Shown: positions 1 to 10,976 of the stretch, piece after piece
Position numbering within the stretch: the first letter of the stretch is position 1
How the letters are laid out: the number at the start of each line of letters is the position of its first letter
Source: Xylanimonas ulmi
GTDB lineage: Bacteria; Actinomycetota; Actinomycetes; Actinomycetales; Cellulomonadaceae
DNA length: 64,000 nucleotides
Assembly: GCF_004216535.1 (NCBI RefSeq)
Contig: NZ_SGWX01000001.1
Span: forward strand, 930,001 to 994,000
Reading direction: 5' to 3'
Made by a program: the position numbers and the translations under genes
The notes under the pieces: model-generated
What the model saw: the letters and a program-made list of their open reading frames with translations, nothing else
Database searches by the model: none
What the model was told of the DNA's origin: nothing

Positions 1-383
1 TGCAGGACGACGACGGCCAGACCCTGCCGAGCCATTCGGTCTCCGCGGGCCTGGACTACCCGAGCGTCGGCCCGGCGCACTCGTGGCTGCACGACCTGGG
101 CCGCGCGACCTACCGGCCCGTGACCGACACCGAGGCCATGGACGCCTTCCGCGTGCTGTGCCGCACGGAGGGCATCATCCCGGCGATCGAGTCGGCGCAC
201 GCCCTCGCGGGCGCCATCCAGGTCGGCACGGAGTTGGCCGCAGCGGGCGCGCGGGACCAGATCATCGTGGTCAATCTGTCCGGCCGCGGGGACAAGGACG
301 TGGCGACCGCCGCCCGGTGGTTCGGCCTGCTCGACGACGAGGCCGCGGGCGCCAGCCTGTCGGGCCCGGAGGGGGATCAGTGA
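1..383 (+). CDS. trpB: Tryptophan synthase beta chain, C-terminal part
   Basis: The 3' end of trpB runs off the left edge; about 126 codons remain. TrpB condenses indole with serine using pyridoxal phosphate. The frame opens with the conserved [15 protein letters not shown] stretch and carries GRGDKD near the end, both TrpB C-terminal signatures. The stop TGA (381-383) overlaps the GTG start of trpA in a GTGA arrangement, so the two subunits of the alpha2-beta2 enzyme are translationally coupled. Nothing in the visible part is broken. The catalytic lysine and most of the cofactor site lie outside the window. Confidence 0.95.
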   Translation, partial: QDDDGQTLPSHSVSAGLDYPSVGPAHSWLHDLGRATYRPVTDTEAMDAFRVLCRTEGIIPAIESAHALAGAIQVGTELAAAGARDQIIVVNLSGRGDKDVATAARWFGLLDDEAAGASLSGPEGDQ

Positions 384-1210
384 GCACCATCGTGGCCTCG
401 CAGACGGCCGCACGGCTCGACGCGACCGCGGCCCAGGGGCGGCCCGCACTGGTGGGCTACCTGCCGGTGGGCTTCCCCACGGTCGATCGCTCGGTCGAAG
501 CGGCCACGGCGCTGGTCGACGCGGGCGCCGACATCGTCGAGCTGGGCGTGCCCTACACCGACCCGGTCATGGACGGCCCCGTGATCCAACGGGCCGCGGA
601 GACCGCGCTGGCGGCAGGCGCCCACGTGCGCGACGTGCTGAGCGTCGTCGAGCGGCTGCGCGCGCACGCGCCGGCCGTGCCCGTCCTGGTGATGACCTAC
701 TGGAACCCGGTGTTGCGCTACGGCGTCGACGCCTTCGCGCGTGACCTCGCCGCGGTGGGGGGAGCCGGGCTCATCACGCCCGACCTCATCCCCGACGAGG
801 GCGCCGACTGGCTCGCCGCGTCCGACGCGCACAGACTCGACCGGGTGTTCCTGGTCGCGCCGAGCTCGACTCCCGAGCGGCTGCGCCTGACGGCGAACGC
901 CTCGCGCGGCTTCGTCTACGCCGCCTCGACCATGGGCGTCACAGGGGCGCGAGCCCAGGTGGGCGACCGCGCCGAGCAACTGGTGGCCGACACGAGGGCC
1001 GCGGGCGCCGCGCACGTGTGCGTCGGTCTCGGCGTCTCGACGGGTGACCAGGCGGCCCAGGTCGGCGCCTACGCCGACGGCGTCATCGTCGGCTCCGCCT
1101 TCGTCAAGGCGCTCCAGGGCGCGGGCTCCTGGGCCGAGCGCCTCGACGCGCTGCAGACCACGACGGCCGAGCTCGCCGCGGGCGTCGCCCGCGCCCGGAA
1201 GGACGCCTGA
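380..1210 (+). CDS. trpA: Tryptophan synthase alpha chain
   Basis: TrpA cleaves indole-3-glycerol phosphate to indole and glyceraldehyde 3-phosphate and channels indole to TrpB. The 276-residue product is close to the usual 268. The catalytic pair is visible: Glu54 in [11 protein letters not shown] and Asp65 in VMDGPVIQ, equivalent to Glu49 and Asp60 of the Salmonella enzyme. The C-terminal phosphate-site glycines ([18 protein letters not shown]) are present. The same frame stays open upstream inside trpB, but the GTG at 380 gives the family N-terminus and a 4-bp overlap with trpB. The end overlaps the lgt start by one base (TGATG), so trpB-trpA-lgt look like one transcript. Confidence 0.97.
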   Translation: MSTIVASQTAARLDATAAQGRPALVGYLPVGFPTVDRSVEAATALVDAGADIVELGVPYTDPVMDGPVIQRAAETALAAGAHVRDVLSVVERLRAHAPAVPVLVMTYWNPVLRYGVDAFARDLAAVGGAGLITPDLIPDEGADWLAASDAHRLDRVFLVAPSSTPERLRLTANASRGFVYAASTMGVTGARAQVGDRAEQLVADTRAAGAAHVCVGLGVSTGDQAAQVGAYADGVIVGSAFVKALQGAGSWAERLDALQTTTAELAAGVARARKDA

Positions 1211-2184
1211 TGCTCACGCTTCCCCTCGCCGCGGCGCCGCTGGCGGCGCTGCCCGGATCGCTCGTCGCCTCGATCCCCAGCCCGCCGCAGGGCGTCTGGC
1301 ACCTCGGGGCGTTCCCCGTGCGCGCCTACGCGCTCGCGATCCTGGCGGGCATCGTCTTGGCCGTGTGGGTGGCGACGCGTCGCCTGACGACCAGGACGGC
1401 CGGCGGCACGTTCGACGACGTGTTGGAGATCACGTTCTGGGCGGTGCCGTTCGGCATCGTCGGCGGGCGGATCTACCACGTCATCACGACGCCGGGGCCG
1501 TACTTCGGCGAGGGCGGCGACCCGATCCGGGCGCTGTTCATCTGGGAGGGGGGCCTGGGCATCTGGGGCGCCATCGCGCTCGGCGGCCTCGGCGCGTGGA
1601 TCGGCGCGCGGCGCCAGAACATCCGCCTGCCCGTGTTCGCGGACGCGCTCGCCCCCGGCCTGCTCGTCGCGCAGGCCGTCGGACGCCTGGGCAACTGGTT
1701 CAACCAGGAGCTGTACGGGCGGCCCACCGACCTGCCGTGGGGGCTGCGGATCGACCCGGCGCACCTGGTCGTCGACCCGGCCACGGGAGCGCGCTTCGCC
1801 GAGGGCACGCTGTTCCATCCGACGTTCCTGTACGAGCTGGTGTGGAACCTCGCGGTGGCGGCCGTCCTGATCTGGCTCGACCGTCGCCTTCGGCTCGGTC
1901 ATGGGCGCGTATTCTGGGCTTATGTCGCCCTGTACACGCTGGGGCGTGTCTGGATCGAGGCCTTGCGCATCGACACCGCCCATCACCTGAATATCCTCGG
2001 AACGGACGTCCGCCTCAACGTCATCACGTCGGTGGTGGTCTTCCTGGGCGGCGTCGCGGGCTTCGTCCTCGTCGGACGTCGACACCCTGGACGCGAAGCC
2101 GACGCGCGGCGCGTGATCCCCGTAGGCGACGCCGACGAACAGATGACGCCAGACGACCCCTTGGCTGGCGCAGAGCGTTCGTGA
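1210..2184 (+). CDS. lgt: Prolipoprotein diacylglyceryl transferase
   Basis: Lgt transfers diacylglycerol from phosphatidylglycerol to the lipobox cysteine of prolipoproteins, the first step of lipoprotein maturation, in the cytoplasmic membrane. The 324-residue protein has about seven hydrophobic segments and the family signature GRLGNWFNQELYG at residues 158-170, plus VGGRIYH (84-90) and HPTFLYE further on. It starts in a TGATG overlap with trpA. The trp-lgt neighbourhood is typical of actinobacteria (Mycobacterium tuberculosis has trpA-lgt). The polar C-terminal tail is not expected to be catalytic. Confidence 0.96.
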   Translation: MLTLPLAAAPLAALPGSLVASIPSPPQGVWHLGAFPVRAYALAILAGIVLAVWVATRRLTTRTAGGTFDDVLEITFWAVPFGIVGGRIYHVITTPGPYFGEGGDPIRALFIWEGGLGIWGAIALGGLGAWIGARRQNIRLPVFADALAPGLLVAQAVGRLGNWFNQELYGRPTDLPWGLRIDPAHLVVDPATGARFAEGTLFHPTFLYELVWNLAVAAVLIWLDRRLRLGHGRVFWAYVALYTLGRVWIEALRIDTAHHLNILGTDVRLNVITSVVVFLGGVAGFVLVGRRHPGREADARRVIPVGDADEQMTPDDPLAGAERS

Positions 2185-2357
2185 ATTAGACTGCACCACC
2201 ACTCCCCATCGGGCGAGCGCCGCGGATCGGACCAGACCTGCGGCGCGAACCCTTCGGCGCCCGCAACTCGGGTGTCTGAGACCAGCGGGCCGACGGCGTC
2301 CCGATAGCAGCACGGACGACCGCCCGGGGTGACGGGCGCTTGAGAAGGACGGTGTTG
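2185..2357 (+). promoter_or_regulatory. gltB upstream region with candidate promoter and leader hairpin
   Basis: A TAGACT -10-like hexamer lies at 2187-2192, immediately after lgt, with a possible weak TTGGCT at 2161-2166 (20-bp spacing). This would give a leader of about 160 nt. Within the leader, GCGCCGC (2217-2223) pairs with GCGGCGC (2240-2246). A ribosome binding site AAGGA sits about 8 nt before the ATG at 2358. I recognise no named riboswitch here. Confidence 0.35.
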
Positions 2358-5300
2358 ATGACCACGCCGCAGAGCGGGAGTATGCCGCCCGGCCGCCGAG
2401 GCCTGTATGACCCGGCAGCCGAGCACGACGCGTGCGGAGTCGCCTTTGTGGCGACGCTGCGCGGCACCCCGGGACGTGACATCGTCGACGCGGGGCTCAC
2501 GGCCCTGCTCAACCTCGACCATCGCGGCGCGGTGGGCGCCGAGGAGAACTCGGGTGACGGGGCGGGCATCCTGACGCAGATCCCCGACGCCTTCTTGCGC
2601 GACGTCGTCGCGGCGGACCTGCCCTCGCCCGGCCACTACGCGATCGGCATGGCGTTCCTGCCCCAGGACGTGGCCCTGGCCAACGCGGTCGCCCGGCGAT
2701 TCGACGAGATCGCCGCCGAGGAGAAGCTCGACGTCGTCGCCTGGCGCGATGTGCCGGTCACGGCCGACCTGGTCGGCCCGACGGCGCGCGCCTCGATGCC
2801 GCTGTTCCGCCAGGTCGTCGTCGCCGACCCGTCGCGTGAGCTCGCGGGCGTCGAGCTGGACCGCCGCGCCTACCGGCTGCGCAAGCGAGCGCAGAACGAG
2901 CTGGACCTGTACCTGGCGTCGCTGTCGTCCCGCACCATCACGTACAAGGGCATGCTCACGACGGCGCAGCTGGAGCCGTTCTTCCCGGACCTGTCCGACC
3001 CGCGCTACGCGTCCGAGCTCGCGCTCGTGCACTCGCGCTTCTCGACCAACACGTTCCCGTCCTGGCCGCTGGCCCAGCCGTTCCGCCAGATCGCGCACAA
3101 CGGCGAGATCAACACGGTGCGGGGCAACCGCAACTGGATGGCCGCGCGTGAGGGGACGCTGGCGAGCGAGGCGCTGGGCGACCTGGCCCCGCTCCTGCCG
3201 GTGTGTACCGACGGCGCGTCGGACTCGGCGTCGTTCGACGAGGTGCTTGAGCTGCTGCACCTGAGCGGGCGGACGCTGCCGCACGCGGTGCTCATGATGG
3301 TGCCCGAGGCGTGGGAGAACCACGCCGAGATGGAGCCCGCACGCCGCGCGTTCTACGAGTACCACGCCAACCTCATGGAGCCGTGGGACGGCCCGGCCGC
3401 CCTGACCTTCACCGACGGGACGCTCATCGGAGCGGTCCTGGACCGCAACGGCCTGCGCCCCGGACGGTTCTGGGTCACGCAGGACGGGCTCGTCGTGCTC
3501 GCCTCCGAGTCCGGGGTGCTCGACATCGACCCCGCGACCGTGGTGCGCAAGGGCCGTCTGGAGCCGGGACGCATGTTCCTCGTCGACACGGGCGCCGGGC
3601 GCATCGTCGAGGACGACGAGGTCAAGGCCCAGCTCGCCGGCCAGCAGCCGTACCAGCGGTGGATCGACGACAACAAGATCACGCTCGCCTCGCTGCCGGA
3701 GCGCGAGCACGTGGCGCACAGCCCGGCCTCGGTGCAGCGGCGCCAGCGCACCTTCGGGTACACCGAGGAGGAGCTGCGCGTCATCCTCACCCCGATCGCG
3801 AACACCGGCGCCGAGCCGCTCGGCGCGATGGGCACCGACACACCGATCGCCGTGCTCTCCAGCCGGCCGCGGCTGCTGTTCGACTACTTCACGCAGATGT
3901 TCGCGCAGGTGACCAACCCGCCGCTGGACGCGATCCGCGAGGAGCTGGTCACCTCGCTCGGCTCCGCCATCGGGCCCGAGCCGAACCTGCTGTCCGACGG
4001 CGCCGAGCACGCGCGCAAGCTCGTGCTCGACTTCCCGGTGGTCGACAACGACCAGCTCGCCAAGATCGTGCACGTCGACCGCGACGAGCGCCTCGAGGGC
4101 GTCTTCCGGGCGCACATCGTCCGCGGCCTGTACCCGGTCGCCAGCGGGGGAGCGGCGCTGTACGACCGGCTCGAGGCGATCTTCTCCGAGGTCGACGAGG
4201 CGATCGCGCACGGCGCCACCCACATCGTCCTGAGCGACCGTGAGTCGAACGCCGAGCTCGCGCCGATCCCGTCGCTGCTGCTCACCTCGGCGGTGCACCA
4301 CCACCTGCTGCGCGAGCGCACCCGCACCCGCATCTCGCTCGTCGTCGAGGCGGGCGACGTGCGCGAGGTGCACCACGTCGCGCTGCTCATCGGATATGGC
4401 GCCGCGTGCGTCAACCCGTACCTGGCGATGGAGACGGTCGAGGACCTCGCGCGGCGCGGCTACCTCGACGTCGCTCCCGAGAAGGCGGTCGCGAACCTCA
4501 TCAAGGCGCTCGGCAAGGGCGTGCTCAAGGTCATGAGCAAGATGGGCATCTCGACGATCATGTCCTACCGCGGGGCGCAGATCTTCGAGGCCGTGGGCCT
4601 GTCGCAGGAGCTGGTCGACGACTACTTCACGGGCACGACCAGCCGTCTGGGCGGCGTCGGGCTCGACGTCGTCGCGGCCGAGGTGGCCGCACGGCACGCC
4701 GAGGCGTACCCGCCCTCGGGCAACCGTGACCCGCACAAGCGGCTCGTGACCGGCGGCGAGTACCAGTGGCGCCGCGACGGCGAGGAGCACCTGTTCGACC
4801 CCGAGACGGTGTTCCGCCTGCAGCACGCGACGCGCACCGGGCAGATGGACGTGTTCCGGCAGTACACCCGCCGGGTCGACGAGCAGTCCCGCCGCCTGAT
4901 GACGCTGCGCGGCCTGCTGCGCTTCGCCCCTGACCGCGAGCCGATCCCGATCGACGAGGTCGAGCCGGTCAGCGAGATCGTCAAGCGGTTCAACACCGGC
5001 GCCATGTCCTACGGGTCGATCTCACAGGAGGCCCACGAGACGCTCGCGATCGCGATGAACCGCCTCGGCGCCCGCTCCAACACGGGCGAGGGCGGCGAGC
5101 ACCCCGAGCGGCTCTACGACCCCGAGCGCCGCTCCAAGGTCAAGCAGGTCGCCTCGGGCCGCTTCGGCGTCACCAGCGAGTACCTCACCCAGGCTGAGGA
5201 CATCCAGATCAAGCTCGCCCAGGGCGCCAAGCCCGGTGAGGGCGGGCAGCTCCCGCCCGCCAAGGTGTACCCCTGGGTCGCCGAGGTGCGGCACTCGACC

Positions 5301-6915
5301 CCCGGCGTGGGCCTCATCTCACCGCCACCGCACCACGACATCTACTCGATCGAGGACCTGGCGCAGCTGATCCACGACTGCAAGAACGCCAACCCGCGCG
5401 CGCGCATCCACGTCAAGCTCGTCTCCGAGTTCGGGGTGGGCACCGTCGCGGCCGGCGTCTCCAAGGCGCACGCCGACGTCGTCCTCATCTCGGGGCACGA
5501 CGGCGGCACGGGCGCCTCGCCGCTCACGTCGCTCAAGCACGCGGGCACCCCGTGGGAGATCGGCCTTGCCGAGACTCAGCAGACGCTGGTGCTCAACGAC
5601 CTGCGCGACCGCATCACGGTGCAGGTCGACGGGCAGATGAAGACGGGCCGCGACGTGGTCGTGGCCGCGCTTCTGGGCGCCGAGGAGTTCGGCTTCGCGA
5701 CGGCGCCCATGGTCGTGTCCGGCTGCGTCATGATGCGCGTGTGCCACCTGGACACCTGCCCGGTGGGCGTCGCGACGCAGAACCCCGAGCTGCGGGCCCG
5801 GTTCACCGGCAAGCCCGAGTTCGTCGTCAACTTCTTCGAGTTCATCGCGCAGGAGGTGCGCGAGCACCTCGCCTCGCTCGGCTTCCGCTCGATCGACGAG
5901 GCGGTCGGCCAGGTGCAGGCGCTCGACACGCGCAAGGCCGTCGACCACTGGAAGGCGCAGGGCCTTGACCTGGCCCCGGTGCTCGAGCAGCAGATCCCCG
6001 CGGCCGGGTCGGCCGTGCGCCGTGTCAAGGAGCAGGACCACGGGCTCGCCAAGGCGCTCGACAACGAGCTCATCACGCTCGCCCGTCCCGCGCTCGAGAG
6101 CGGCGCACCCGTGACCATCGAGCTCCCGGTGCGCAACGTGAACCGCACCGTCGGCACGCTGCTCGGCCACGAGGTGACCCGTCGCTACCAGGGCGCCGGG
6201 CTGCCCGAGGGCACGATCGACGTGACCCTGACCGGCTCCGCCGGCCAGTCGCTGGGCGCATTCGTGCCGCGCGGGGTCACACTGCGGCTGTTCGGCGACG
6301 CCAACGACTACGTCGGCAAGGGCCTGTCGGGCGGGCGCATCGTCGTGCGGCCCGACAAGGCCGCGGTGCTCGAGGGCGCCGCGAACGTCATCGCCGGCAA
6401 CGTCATCGGCTACGGCGCGACGTCAGGGGAGATCTTCCTGCGCGGGCGCGCCGGCGAGCGCTTCGCCGTGCGCAACTCGGGCGCGACGCTCGTCGTCGAG
6501 GGCGTGGGCGACCACGCGCTGGAGTACATGACGGGCGGCGTCGTCCTGGTGCTCGGGCCCACCGGGCGCAACCTCGGCGCGGGCATGTCGGGCGGCACGG
6601 GCTACGTGCTCGACCTGCGCCCGCAGGCCATGAACGCCGCGGCGGTGCGCGCCAAGGAGTTGGAGGTCGGCCCGCTCGACGACAACGACTGGGACGTCGT
6701 GACGACGCTGCTGCGCCGCCACGCCGAGGAGACCGGGTCGAACGTCGCCCACAGCCTGCTGGCGGACCCCGCCAGCCGCGCGCGGTTCTCGCGCGTGCTG
6801 CCGCTGGGGTGGGCGCGCGTGCGCGCGGCGCTCGCGCAGGCAAAGGCGGACGGCGTGGGCATCGGCGACGGCCCGTGGGACGAGAACGCGTGGAACACCA
6901 TCGTGGAGGTGGCTC

Positions 6916-6923
<8 letters not shown>
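2358..6923 (+). CDS. gltB: Glutamate synthase (NADPH) large subunit
   Basis: GltB makes glutamate from glutamine and 2-oxoglutarate as the alpha subunit of GOGAT. The 1521-residue product is full length. A short propeptide precedes Cys26 (in EHDACGVAF), the N-terminal nucleophile of the class II amidotransferase domain once cleaved. The central and FMN-binding synthase domains follow. The 3Fe-4S cysteines are Cys1123, Cys1129 and Cys1134 in [20 protein letters not shown]. The C-terminal GXGXG-type beta-helix domain covers roughly residues 1270-1450. The ATG at 2358 was preferred over an in-frame TTG at 2340 because AGAAGGA is correctly placed before it. It overlaps gltD by 8 bp. Confidence 0.97.
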
Positions 6924-8394
<1,471 letters not shown>

Positions 8395-8582
8395 GATTGC
8401 CACGTTCGGGGCGCGCTGCGCGCCTGGAGCGAGCAAGATATCGGCAGGTACGTCTTAGATAGGTCTGGTGTGCATGCGCCAACAGGCCATGACGCGCTGC
8501 TGGAAGTGACCACGGGCGCGATCGCGCGCCCGCGCTGGCCCCGGGAACCGCCGGGGCAACCCCTGATGACGAGGCTGGAGAC
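8395..8582 (+). promoter_or_regulatory. gltD-pyk intergenic region with hairpins
   Basis: A short GC hairpin just after gltD (GGCGCG-CTG-CGCGCC, 8410-8424) could end the glt transcript, but it has no T-run. Around 8455-8467 the sequence TTAGATAGGTCT contains -10-like hexamers. Two tandem hairpins follow in the pyk leader: 8514-8531 (GGGCGCG paired with CGCGCCC) and 8538-8557 (GCCCCGG paired with CCGGGGC, six-base loop). GGAG lies close to the pyk ATG. Confidence 0.35.
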
Positions 8583-10016
8583 ATGCGCAGAGCCAAGATC
8601 GTTTGCACCATCGGACCCGCGACGAGCAGCCCGGAGAATCTCCGCAAGCTCATTGACGCGGGCATGGACGTCGCCCGGATCAACCGGAGCCACGGTTCGT
8701 TCGAGGAGCACGAGGCCGTCTACAACAACGTGCGTGCGGCCGCGAAGGCGTCGGGCCGGAACGTCGCGATCCTGGTCGACCTCCAGGGCCCCAAGATCCG
8801 CCTCGGCAAGTTTGAGGAGGAGAAGAAGTACTACCTCGAGGTCGGTGACGAGTTCACCATCACGACCGAGGACATCCTCGGCAACCAGCAGATCGTCTCG
8901 ACGACCCACAAGGGTCTGGCCGACGACGCCCGCGTCGGCGACCCGCTGCTGATCGACGACGGCAAGGTCCGCGTCCGCGTCACCGCCATCGACGGCCCCC
9001 GCGTCAAGACCGTGACCGAGATCCCCGGCCCGGTCTCGAACAACAAGGGCATCAACCTTCCCGGCGCCGCCGTGTCCGTCCCCGCGATGAGCGAGAAGGA
9101 CATCGAGGACCTGCGCTGGGCCCTGAAGATCGGCACGGACTTCATCGCCCTGTCCTTTGTGCGCAACGCCAAGGACTACGACGACGTCCGCGCGATCATG
9201 GAGGAGGAGGGCCGGGTCGTCCCGGTCATCGCCAAGCTGGAGAAGCCGCAGGCGATCGAGAACCTCGAAGAGGTCATCGCCGCGTTCGACGCCTTCATGG
9301 TGGCCCGTGGCGACCTGGCCGTCGAGATGCCGCTCGAGCAGGTGCCGCTCATCCAGAAGCGCATCGTCGAGCTCGCGCGCCGCAACGCCAAGCCGGTCAT
9401 CGTCGCCACCCAGGTGCTTGAGTCGATGACGAACAACCCGCGCCCGACGCGCGCCGAGGCGTCCGACTGCGCCAACGCGGTGCTCGACGGCGCGGACGCG
9501 GTCATGCTCTCGGGCGAGACCTCGGTCGGCGACTTCCCGATCATCACGGTCGAGACGATGGCGCAGATCATCGAGGCCACCGAGCAGCTCGGCGCCGAGC
9601 GCATCGCGCCGCTCGGCTCGCGCCCGCACACCCGCTCGGGTGTCATCACGCAGGCCGCCAAGGAGATCGGCGAGCAGCTCGGCGCCAAGTACTACGTGAC
9701 CTTCACGCAGTCCGGCGACTCCGCCCGCCGCATGTCCCGCCTGCGCTCCCAGATCCCGCTGCTGGCCTTCACGCCGGTCGCGGCGACCCGCAAGGAGCTG
9801 GCGCTGAGCTGGGGCGCCCAGGCCTACGAGGTGCCCAAGGTCGAGTCGGTTGACGCGATGGTCGCGCAGGTCGACTCGACGCTGCAGGCCAACGGCCTCG
9901 CCGAGCCGGGCGACCGCGTCGTCATCGTCTCGGGCGCGCCCGTCGGCGTGCCCGGCACGACGAACTCGATCCTCGTGCACAAGGTCGGCTCGACCGACTC
10001 GGGCCGCAGCCTGTGA
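8583..10016 (+). CDS. pyk: Pyruvate kinase
   Basis: Pyruvate kinase converts phosphoenolpyruvate and ADP to pyruvate and ATP. The 477-residue protein is standard length. The active-site signature IAKLEKPQAIENLEE includes Lys218 and Glu220. DLQGPKIRLG, MVARGDLAVEMP and MLSGETSVGDFP are also present. The N-terminal ADP-site motif reads ARINRSHG (residues 31-38), with Arg35 where many enzymes have Phe or Leu (LNFSHG). The C-terminal regulatory domain ends normally at residue 477. The gene appears to be transcribed alone, with a strong terminator after it. Confidence 0.96.
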   Translation: MRRAKIVCTIGPATSSPENLRKLIDAGMDVARINRSHGSFEEHEAVYNNVRAAAKASGRNVAILVDLQGPKIRLGKFEEEKKYYLEVGDEFTITTEDILGNQQIVSTTHKGLADDARVGDPLLIDDGKVRVRVTAIDGPRVKTVTEIPGPVSNNKGINLPGAAVSVPAMSEKDIEDLRWALKIGTDFIALSFVRNAKDYDDVRAIMEEEGRVVPVIAKLEKPQAIENLEEVIAAFDAFMVARGDLAVEMPLEQVPLIQKRIVELARRNAKPVIVATQVLESMTNNPRPTRAEASDCANAVLDGADAVMLSGETSVGDFPIITVETMAQIIEATEQLGAERIAPLGSRPHTRSGVITQAAKEIGEQLGAKYYVTFTQSGDSARRMSRLRSQIPLLAFTPVAATRKELALSWGAQAYEVPKVESVDAMVAQVDSTLQANGLAEPGDRVVIVSGAPVGVPGTTNSILVHKVGSTDSGRSL

Positions 10017-10053
10017 CGTCGGCCTGACCGCCGAGCGCGAGTGACGCGCACGA

Positions 10054-10101
10054 AAGAGCCGAGCGGCCCGTGGGGAGATCCCCACGGGCCGCTCGGCTCT
10101 T
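10054..10101. terminator. Bidirectional terminator between pyk and tRNA-Leu
   Basis: A perfect 22-bp stem (10054-10075 paired with 10080-10101) closes a four-base AGAT loop. It is flanked by A-rich sequence on the left (GAAAGAG) and TTG on the right. It sits between two convergent genes, pyk on plus and tRNA-Leu on minus, so it can serve both. Confidence 0.85.
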
Positions 10102-10109
10102 GTGCGCGG

Positions 10110-10191
10110 TGCCCCGGGCGGGACTCGAACCCGCACTCCTTGCGGAACCCGGGTTTGAGCCGGGCGCGTCTGCCAGTTCCGCCACCGGGGC
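10110..10191 (-). tRNA. tRNA-Leu(CAA)
   Basis: On the minus strand the gene begins GCCCCGG, pairing with CCGGGGC at the 3' end, followed by discriminator A. The anticodon stem CCCGG/CCGGG encloses the loop CTCAAAC, giving anticodon CAA (reads UUG). A long variable arm and a T-arm with GTTCGAGTCCC make it a class II leucine tRNA. CCA is not encoded: the next bases are CCG, so the tail must be added by the nucleotidyltransferase. UUG is a rare codon in such a GC-rich genome. Confidence 0.95.
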
Positions 10192-10292
10192 ATGCGGGGA
10201 CCATCGAACCACACCTTGGCGCGTGACGTGACCATGCGGCGGCGGATCCGACCTCACATGACGCCGTGGCTGGTGGGAGCGTGTTCGCGGAT

Positions 10293-10304
10293 TAGGATGT
10301 GGGA
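10293..10304 (+). promoter_or_regulatory. Leaderless-type -10 of the ANTAR regulator gene
   Basis: TAGGAT at 10293-10298 is followed by 6 nt and then GTG at 10305, the spacing expected when transcription starts at the start codon. The AGGA inside the hexamer could also serve as a ribosome site if transcription began further upstream. Confidence 0.55.
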
Positions 10305-10970
10305 GTGACCGAGAAGCCTGCCGCGAAGCTGCCGCTGGACCTGCCTCCCCTGCTGGAGCCCGAGGCCCCCGCCGTCCCCACCGCCCCTGCCCGCCCCGCT
10401 CGTCGTGCCGTCGTGGCCGAGGACGAGGCCCTGATCCGCATGGACGTCGTCGAGACCCTCCGCGAGGCGGGGTTCGAGGTCGTCGGTGAGGCCGGCGACG
10501 GCGAGACGGCGGTGAACCTCGCCACCGAGCTCAAGCCCGACGTCGTCGTGATGGACGTCAAGATGCCGGAGATGGACGGCATCACGGCGGCCGAGAAGAT
10601 CGGCAAGGCGCACGCCGCGCCCGTCGTGCTGCTCACGGCGTTCTCGCAGACCGAGCTGGTCGAGCGGGCGCGTGACGCGGGCGCGATGGCGTATGTCGTC
10701 AAGCCGTTCACGCCCGCGGACCTGCTGCCGGCCGTCGAGATCGCGATCTCGCGCTACCAGCAGATCGGCGCGCTCGAGTCGGAGGTCGCCGACCTCCAGG
10801 AGCGCTTCGAGACCCGCAAGCGCGTGGACCGGGCCAAGGGCCTGCTCCAGACCAAGATGGGCCTGTCGGAGCCCGAGGCGTTCCGCTGGATCCAGAAGAC
10901 GTCGATGGACCGTCGTCTGACGATGCGCGAGGTCGCGGACGCGGTCATCGAGCAGGTCGGCGGAGCCTGA
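10305..10970 (+). CDS. pdtaR: ANTAR-domain response regulator (PdtaR type)
   Basis: This is a two-component receiver joined to an RNA-binding ANTAR domain. The protein has 221 residues: a Pro/Ala-rich tail (1-34), a receiver with acidic pocket Glu39/Asp40, phospho-acceptor Asp84 in VVMDVKMP, Thr111 and Lys133 (VVKPF), then an ANTAR three-helix domain (about 160-218) containing RAKGLLQTKMGLSEPEAFRWI. ANTAR regulators act as antiterminators by binding paired hairpins in nascent RNA. In M. tuberculosis the homologue PdtaR (Rv1626) lies near pyk and polA, as here, and is phosphorylated by PdtaS. No sensor kinase gene is in this window. I chose GTG 10305 over 10299 because of the upstream element. 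Confidence 0.88.
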   Translation: MTEKPAAKLPLDLPPLLEPEAPAVPTAPARPARRAVVAEDEALIRMDVVETLREAGFEVVGEAGDGETAVNLATELKPDVVVMDVKMPEMDGITAAEKIGKAHAAPVVLLTAFSQTELVERARDAGAMAYVVKPFTPADLLPAVEIAISRYQQIGALESEVADLQERFETRKRVDRAKGLLQTKMGLSEPEAFRWIQKTSMDRRLTMREVADAVIEQVGGA

Positions 10971-10976
10971 TCGACC

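Noticed and set aside
83-379. An N-terminal extension of trpA reading open from base 83.
   Set aside because: The translation there is Arg/Gly-rich out-of-frame trpB. TrpA homology begins at GTG 380, which also gives the normal GTGA coupling.
8514-8557. Dual-hairpin ANTAR target in the pyk leader.
   Set aside because: Two tandem hairpins are present, but the first loop has four bases and the second (GAACCG) lacks the conserved A at position 1 and G at position 4 of ANTAR target loops.
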